In this document: positions 57,448 through 64,000 of the stretch, piece after piece | Position numbering within the stretch: position 1 is the stretch's first letter | Layout of the letters: the number at the start of each line of letters is the position of its first letter | From: Agelas oroides | Lineage: Eukaryota > Porifera > Demospongiae > Agelasida > Agelasidae | Length of the DNA stretch: 64,000 bases | NCBI GenBank assembly: GCA_949130485.1 | Contig: OX422185.1 | Coordinates: 5,350,928-5,414,927 of the forward strand | Reading direction: 5' to 3' | Position numbers and translations under genes: made by a program | The notes under the pieces: generated by a model | Database searches by the model: none | Told to the model about the DNA's origin: nothing | What the model saw: the letters and a program-made list of their open reading frames with translations, nothing else

Positions 57448-58780
57448 GGCAGCGGTCATGACCCTCCGCACAGTTCTCCTCTCCATCCAAGCACTGTTAC
57501 AAGCAGCAGAGCCTGATGATCCTCAGGATGCTGTGGTGGCCAGACAGTACAAGGAGGACCCCGAACTGTATAGGAAGACTGCCAGACATTGGGCACAAGT
57601 CTACGCTGGTGGTGAGTTCACTGCCTACCTTCCCTTCACTTCTCATGTCCTCTACTTCCTTTCCTTCTCCTACCATATCTCCACTTCCTTTCCTTTTCTT
57701 GCTCCATTCATATTATCTATCATAGTACTTCTCCCCTCCTTTCTCCTTCTATTTCCTTTCCCTCCCTTCACTGCATACTTTCATTAAACCTATTTCAGCA
57801 CCAAAGAATTCTAAGCTTGACAATGAGTTTGAAGATAAACTTCAGCAACTATTGACTATGGGAATTTCAGAGGTATGGAATTCACTTACACATAAAAATG
57901 GGCGGGTAAAGGAAGAGTGTGTATGTTACTCCAATATAGGCCCATGGTCCGGGCAAAATTTTTTCAACGGTACAACAATAAGACACAATAAGAGCTTATC
58001 TGGGTAGACAGAAGCCACTGTTGCTTCAGCATGTGACTAGGTGTTCTATTTTTGGGGCGAGCCTGAGTGAGCTGCATTGCGCACATGCGTGTGTATGTTT
58101 GCTTGCTTGTTGGCTTGTTTATTTGCTTGGACCGACCACTTACCATAAATTTCAAACGAGTGCATTGAAATATTTCAGGAAGATTGAGTGTCCACGTTGC
58201 ACGTGTACTTCAGCTCGGCCATACTGTGTGAAGGGCTACTCCCAGACTGTAGCGAGAAAGAGACCGGGAGCGAAGATGACTCAAGCTGGATGTGTTGGCA
58301 GCACACACAGCAACTTATTTACGGATAAATCTGTGTATGCTATGAGTCTGACCGTCGTGCTTAGCCCATGCTCGTGTAACCTTAGTAGCTCCTCCAGCTT
58401 AATGAATAGCTGCATTGTCAGCATGTGTGGTCACCTACATGTGTACATCAAATTGCTTGACCATCTAATCGCTCAGGCTCGCCCCAGGATGATGCAGCAT
58501 CTCACTAGTTGCCAGTGTGTCAGTCAGATGACCTGATGACATGTTCCCAGGCCTTCCTCACAGCTCTTGTACATGTACTTGCAGTGAAGGCAAACCAAAG
58601 AGTAAAAATGGAGGAGGTCTGGGAATGAGGGTAAATTTCCACCCAGCTTTCGAGGGCCTTGAAATGCTAATGCTAAATTTGCTATTGTTAATTTGTTCCC
58701 TTCCTCAGCATGAAGCCAGAACAGCGCTGTCAACGTACTCCTGGGATGTTGAGAGAGCTGTAGAGAGTATCTTCAGTTAG
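57448..58780 (+). pseudogene. Partial second copy of UBE2K (exons 5-7 only)
   Basis: Equivalents of UBE2K exon 5 (57448-57611), exon 6 (57799-57872) and exon 7 (58709-58780, TAG) are nearly identical in sequence, with good donors and with acceptors for exons 6 and 7. The catalytic Cys exon and everything before it are absent, so it cannot make an active E2. The exon 5 acceptor reads CACAAG instead of CACAG: the AG has become AA. Use of the AG one base on would shift the frame. It derives from a duplication whose left limit is at about 57170 (matching 42080). It could still be transcribed. Confidence 0.85.
58054..58485. mobile_element. 432-bp MITE with GGGGCGAGCCTGAG ends
   Basis: GGGGCGAGCCTGAG at the left and CTCAGGCTCGCCCC at the right. 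Absent from the matching UBE2K intron 6, so it arrived after (or was lost since) the duplication. The 171-codon plus-strand ORF spanning it shows no recognisable domain. Confidence 0.65.
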
Positions 58781-59178
58781 TATGCATCGACACATGAACT
58801 ATTTTAGACTATTATTATGTTGCAATTAGGTAGCGATTTGTAACATTCACGCAAAATCTGATGAACTCACATGTAATGGTATTTGTGTGCACACTGTTGT
58901 GGTATTAATAATTTTCTAGGGTTGTGACATGTAGTCACCTTGGGAACTATGGTGTTACAATGTTGAGAAGCAACTTTACAGACCAGAATGTGAACAGAAA
59001 TTATAAGAGTGTGTGTAATATCGTGTTAATGGTGTAAATCACTCCATTAATCTTTATTCCCAGGCCACCATCCAGTAGTCTTGTCCCCAGACCCAACCCT
59101 CTCACAAGGAGAAACAGTCTGGGGGACCAAGTCAAATTTCTTAGGCTGGTGCACACTTCTGTGACAGTGTCACCTAGC

Positions 59179-59261
59179 TAGCCTTGTTCCCAGGCTCTAC
59201 CCTTGTCCCAACAAAAAAATAAGTTTCATCGGGGCGAGGGGAGAGCCTGGGAATGAGGCTA
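59179..59261. mobile_element. 83-bp foldback element with 9-bp TSD
   Basis: TAGCCTTGTTCCCAGGCTCT pairs with AGAGCCTGGGAATGAGGCTA. Flanks TCACCTAGC (59170-59178) and TCACCTAAC (59262-59270). Confidence 0.75.
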
Positions 59262-59412
59262 TCACCTAACAACATTCAAAACATTTTACAGCAAACTCGT
59301 TCAACAGATAATCAAGTAGAGGTAAAATTTACCATTGGAAGGGAAGTGCTACGTACTCCAATTTTGCAATTTCATTTGTCCTTACCATTTTTGGGGAATG
59401 ATCCCAAGAAAT

Positions 59413-59733
59413 TGGACTTGTCCACCAGACTGTTTCTCGCCAGCACACATGGGCTGGGCATGAGACTAACCATCCAGGCCACTGCCTTTTTGTCATGCAC
59501 TATAGCTTGCCATTCATATGTAATAAGTACTATATTTATACAAATGACAAAAAGGTGGACAGAGGAGGTGGGGCATAGACTTGTCCACCATGCAGACTGT
59601 TTCTCGCCAGGAGGCACACATGGGCACAATTTAAGACTAAAACCATCCAGGCCAGGTTTTGTCATGCACGATAGCTTGCCATTCATACGTAATATACAAG
59701 AGCCAAAAGGGTGGACAGAGGAGGTGGGACATG
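59413..59733. repeat. Tandem duplication of about 160 bases
   Basis: Two units, each with GACTTGTCCACCA, GACTGTTTCTCGCCAG, ATAGCTTGCCATTCATA and GGTGGACAGAGGAGGTGGG in the same order. The ORF across them (59253-59738) is a by-product, not protein-like. Confidence 0.75.
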
Positions 59734-60301
59734 TTTAAACTTTGCTAAAACAACTTGCTGGATTTTGCTCAATTTAGCCTTTTTGTTACGGATGGACCAA
59801 GCGATCTTGATATGAGAAGTGTGACCCCTGATAACAGTAAAAGCCAAGAACTTTTGTCTACAAAAATCAATTAGTAGCAACTCTATCAATTAGCAAAGGT
59901 CAACCATGCATCCAGTAGATGGAGGCCTGGAAACAAGTTGTATGTATATGGAAACGTACATTGAACATAGCTAAGAGTCAATTGAGGTTGTAAAAGCTTG
60001 TGATGTTGATCAGCTCAAGCAGTTATTCGAATCATGGTGGCACAAGAACAAACGAACATACTATAACAATGTACAACAATGATAGCTAATGAGACAGCCA
60101 GGGACCAAGTTTAATATAGTACAGTGTCAAGACAAAACAACACTAAATTTAGGCACTTGTGGGCCCACACAATGTGCCAGGGAGAAACCTCGGCAAATTG
60201 ACAGCTGAGGAGAAAAACCCGTTGATAATCAGGCTTCTAAACTATGTAACACCTATACACAACATGTAAAAAGCGTTTAGCAGATGAGATATTAGTTGAC
60301 T

Positions 60302-63300
60302 TTAGTTAACTGGTGACTTCGTTTGCATCCTAGTTTGAAGTTTAGAACATCTGCAAAGTAGATCTGTAGCAATGTCAGCTATCTGTCGTAGAATTTCTTT
60401 GGATTTACCACTTGCAGATTCATATCTGACACTTTCTTGTTTTGTGCTGTTTGTAACTTCAGTCTGTCTTTCTCTTACACCATGATGACCAAAAGTATCT
60501 TCACATACTCTATGGAGAGCAGGATTCTTTTCTCTTTCCTGGTTTGCAAGACATAGTTCAAACTCAAAACATCTAGAAACTAGTTTTGCAGCAATATCAA
60601 CAACCACTTGTAAAGCTTCATAAAACATGGCATACTCTATTCCACTTGCAGGCATATCTTCAAAGCCTTCTTGCACTAAGACTTTAGCAGTTCCTGCTCT
60701 TGGGCTATTTTGAAACTCTAGTAGTTCAAAACATCTGGAAACTAGGTTTTCAGTAATATCAGCTGTCTGTTGTAATGCTTCATCAACAATGTCTTTCTGT
60801 TCTGAGCCTTTAGTCACATCAGCAGCTGAGCTCTCTTGAATGGGAAAATCTTCCTTAGTTCTATGAAGAGCATTGCTCCTTTGGTTCCCTTCCTTTGAAG
60901 CAAATTCTAAATATCTAGAAGGTAGACCTGCACCAATGTCAGCTATCTGTTGTAAAGCTTCATTATATCCCTCAACATCTTCAATACCACTTGCAAGTGC
61001 ATCTCCTATGCTTCTTTGCTCTGACCCTTCAGTGTCTTCAGCAGCTATGTTGCTTGTGTGTCTTTGAAAGGGAGATTCTTCAGTAGAATTATCTCCTTCT
61101 AGAATTAGAAGATATAGTCATGGAAAGATGGAGTATATAAACACTGAATCTTAGCAATTAAAACAATGATACCACATAACTGGTGACAGGCAATGATCAC
61201 ATATAGCGGGCACTAGACAAAATAACGCTTTGTCGTTTGCAACAGCTGAAAATCTTGAGAAGCTCTAAAAAGCTGACACTATTGGCTATCCTTATGTATC
61301 AGTTCTTCACAGTGCATGAACAATCAATGAACCACATATCCCTAAAAAAAAATAGGCCTGGGTGTTATGTAAAGTCACCTACTGCGTAGGACGTGTTTCG
61401 GCCAGTACCAGTCCTCATCAGCTGCACTGGGGTGACTGGGAGATGGGGACTACTATCTCATGCACAAAATGCAGTCAGGTGGCTGGCCTTATCCAAAAGG
61501 TTGACAGAAGCTCTTCAAAGCCATCTTCTCTTTGTGCGGCTGTCTTTCGTTCGAAGATCGTAGCGATCATAATCATCACGTGTTGTCGCATGCATGCTGC
61601 TCAAATGACCATTATATTTCCCATTTGTCTAGGCTCTGCACACTGCCAAACAAAACAATCACCACTTACGGTAACTTCTTGGAAAGCTCAAAAGAACGCT
61701 TTCTTGAAAGCTTTCACCCTAACCTTTCCATCATTCTGACTAGCTCACAAGGAAGCAAGATTTGTTCCACTATTTGTGTTGCAGTTATAGTATCGTACAG
61801 TAGTTAATATATGGATGATGACTTTCTACTTCCCATTTTGTCAATTCCACTTTACTGAAAGTGGAAATTGACAAAGTGAGAATTGACAAAGAGGGAATGA
61901 GAGTAAAGCAACTAGCTACCATCAGTACTTACTGTAATCTCCCGAAAATAAGCCCACCCTCGAAAATACGCCCACCTTCGAAAATACGCCCACCCCCCTT
62001 TTTTGAATGAAGTTGTTGCAAAGGGTGCTTTTCTCTCGAAAGTATGCCCACCCGTTTATGCCACAGTATATGCTGTTATGTTAAGCAAGAAGCACCGAAG
62101 AAGCAGCACAGTGCAAGAGGAGGGACTAACAAATGAAGGCAGACACCATTTGCTGTTATTGTGTAAGCAAGCGCATGACAAAAGAGGCATTGAAGAATCA
62201 CTGCATGCGCGAATAATAAGGGATAGACTAACAGCGTGTGAGGTGGGCGTATTTTCGAGAGAAATATCACAACTCTTGAAAATACGCCCACCCCCCTCTT
62301 TTAGGAGCCACTTAAGTTCATTGCCCATGGGCATACTTTAGAGATTACGGTATTTGTGTACCCTATTGTATGACATAACGGCTATCTCCTATCACATTAG
62401 GTAGATAGTTTACCATAATATATAGCTAGAAATTGTGATTGGAACAAATAGACAGTATCTTACCATACAGTGAACAGCATTCTTCATTATTAGTTCTTTT
62501 TTTGCCACTTTCATCTGACTAATATCAGGAAAACAACATGTGAACAGTCGAGTATCTTTTGTTCAAGTACAATGTTATTATAACACTGTGATTATAGTGT
62601 TGTTAAGGACAAGAGAACAGGAGAGAACAACAGAATTGAACTATACCAAGGTATGCAAGTGTACAGCTAATCAACTTAAGTATATGCAGTTGGATCAGAA
62701 TGCACAATGTTATTGCTCCAGGAGCACAACCGTAAATGCTTGGTTAATCTGCATTAAAGAAATTAGATCCAAATCAGTGAAACTACCACTAGGTCTTGAT
62801 AAATAATTATGCTTGAGAATCATGCGGGAATACTAGGTACAAATGTTAACACATGTGAGAATAACAGGCATGAGTCTCTAGTTGCTGTAATATTTGCTCC
62901 CAGTTTGCCCTGGAGGTCACTCGATTAGTAACATGTAGTGTTGTTTCCTGTATTTCCCTGTTGCAGAACTTTTTGACCAACAAAAAAATATGCATAAGAA
63001 AATACACAACTCTAAAAAAGCATAACTGAGAATACTAGGGCAACTTTCAAAGCATAATGGCATAGCTAAGTCATGAGCATAAAGGAATAGAATAATGGAC
63101 CAATAAAAAGCATAATTTATCAAGGCCTAACTACCACACATTCTCAATCACAGTAGGCATTGGGTGTGTGTTGTGGTGATATCCACTGATACATGTCTGT
63201 TCACAAGTTGGAGGCAGAGGATAACATGATTCTAACATCATGGATGCAACCTTGCTATTTAGAAATGCACAGTCTGATGCTTGATTACCTGAAGTTTTCC

Positions 63301-63972
63301 TCTATTATAAAGCATAACACTAGCTACATCTTGTCAATTTGATGTGGATCATTACCCCTTTGATTGACTACTTCCTTTGAATCAGGTTTTATATCTACAA
63401 AAGTACTCACTTCTAGCTCATTATGGCACTCGGCAGCTTTGATTTCTGCAGCAAGTATGTCTCCACTGTCTTTTTGCTCTTTAGAAGGCCATGTAGTAGT
63501 TGGCACTGATACAGATGTGTGCAGAAAAGGTAAGAGTAGTTAACTATTTACTACATAAATACATGGCCACAATACAGTAATATATAGACTTGATCAGAAA
63601 AACATTCCACCGTTCAACCCATACTTGTGCGTGTTGCATCTTATTTACTGTAAATACCTTTCTTCTTCAGAAACAATGGCATGAGTTGGACTGCAAGCCC
63701 TTCATGCCCACATCTCTGAAGGGCAGGTTGCAAAGGTTTAAGGGTTGGCCAGGAATGGTTGGGAGGGGCCCACTTTAACCACTGGCTCAGCATCTCTCTG
63801 AAATAGCCAGTGAGTCCTTCTGGAATAAGCAGTGGTGTGCGCTCTATAATAGTGAGTTCATGGTCCAGGAACCCAAGAGCAAGTCCTACTGCTTTCCAAT
63901 GTGGAGTGGCAGGTTTTAGCGAGTCAAGAAGTATGGATAGATCTTCTTCTGTCAGAATGATGTCACCACCTA
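60302..63972 (-). CDS. Second death-domain gene, 5' end beyond the window
   Basis: Four exons with canonical sites and matching phases. 63972-63658 (phase 1 to 1, 315 bases): a DD with GGDIILTEEDLSILLDSLKP, HWKAVGLALGFLDHELTIIE, GLTGYFREMLSQWLKW. 63505-63411: remnant of the second DD type (LAAEIKAAECH). 62518-62464: charged linker SDESGKKRTNNEE. 61098-60302: a 265-codon tail with four diverged units of the form EALQQxADIxxxLVSRCFEL, ending TAA. The last exons match the ankyrin gene's in order and phase (linker exon phase 0 to 1; tail containing EGSEQRS). The duplicated spacer lies just downstream, so this is its paralogue. An ankyrin-Roc-COR exon may lie outside the window. Confidence 0.7.
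61335..61450 (-). mobile_element. Penelope-like element 3' fragment with decayed hammerhead
   Basis: On the minus strand it follows 15300-15410: the core CTGATGAG, then GGCCGAAACACGTC, and GGTGACTTTACATAACACCC. All core hammerhead bases remain, but helix I has a C-A mismatch, helix II an A-G mismatch, and helix III is no longer self-complementary. It lies in the intron between 62464 and 61098 of the second DD gene. Confidence 0.75.
61930..62352. mobile_element. 423-bp foldback element (CGAAAATACGCCCACC type)
   Basis: TACTGTAATCTC at the left and GAGATTACGGTA at the right. CGAAAATACGCCCACC occurs twice near the left end and, in both orientations, near the right. A related interior fragment lies at about 40575-40680. 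Short ORFs on both strands have no motif. Intronic in the second DD gene. Confidence 0.7.
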
Positions 63973-64000
63973 CTGTAATATATTTGGAGTGTATATAGTT

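Noticed and set aside
58021-58536. 171-codon plus-strand ORF
   Set aside because: It spans an inserted MITE and its flanks; Cys-rich but with no domain and absent from the paralogous intron.
59253-59738. 161-codon ORF with internal repetition
   Set aside because: Repetition comes from a 160-bp tandem DNA duplication, the second unit is as diverged at codon positions as elsewhere, and no homology is recognisable.

Overview
This is a eukaryotic, intron-rich, repeat-rich animal window, probably from a sponge. The evidence is GT-AG introns, a spliced UBE2K-type ubiquitin-conjugating enzyme, several death-domain (DD) genes built from symmetrical phase-1 exons, an ankyrin-Roc-COR-DD protein, a permuted Penelope-like retroelement and dense MITEs. 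The DD modules look like those expanded in demosponge genomes, but that taxonomic call is from recognition only.

Layout. 1-19 kb: almost no host genes. It holds a minisatellite, two diverged copies of a repeat-rich block (about 2.8-5.4 and 8.6-11.1 kb) with local inversions between them, and at 12.2-15.5 kb an intact-looking Penelope-like element (965-codon GIY-YIG + RT ORF) with a hammerhead ribozyme in its 3' region. 19-33 kb: one small secreted Cys-rich protein gene (23.06-23.74 kb, +), a probable DD gene or pseudogene on the minus strand (exons at 31.07-31.41 and 24.83-25.26 kb), a dead hAT transposase (27-28.6 kb), and two 713-bp copies of one DNA element, each with its own 7-bp target duplication. 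33-44.3 kb: UBE2K on the plus strand, seven exons, 203 aa, introns full of foldback MITEs. 45.5-53.3 kb: a large minus-strand ankyrin-Roc-COR-DD gene, tail to tail with UBE2K. 57.2-60.2 kb: a second copy of the UBE2K 3' half plus its downstream spacer, followed by a second minus-strand DD gene (60.3-64 kb, running off the window).

The order [UBE2K 3' exons - spacer - minus-strand DD gene] therefore occurs twice, about 15.1 kb apart. This implies a tandem segmental duplication that created a broken UBE2K copy and two DD genes. The DD genes presumably act in cytosolic signalling by homotypic domain association; UBE2K is a conserved E2 with a C-terminal UBA domain. The rest of the window is mobile DNA: many short foldback elements starting TAGYCT with 9-bp target duplications (Mutator-like), hAT-related elements, and degraded fragments of a HIRAN-like coding module.
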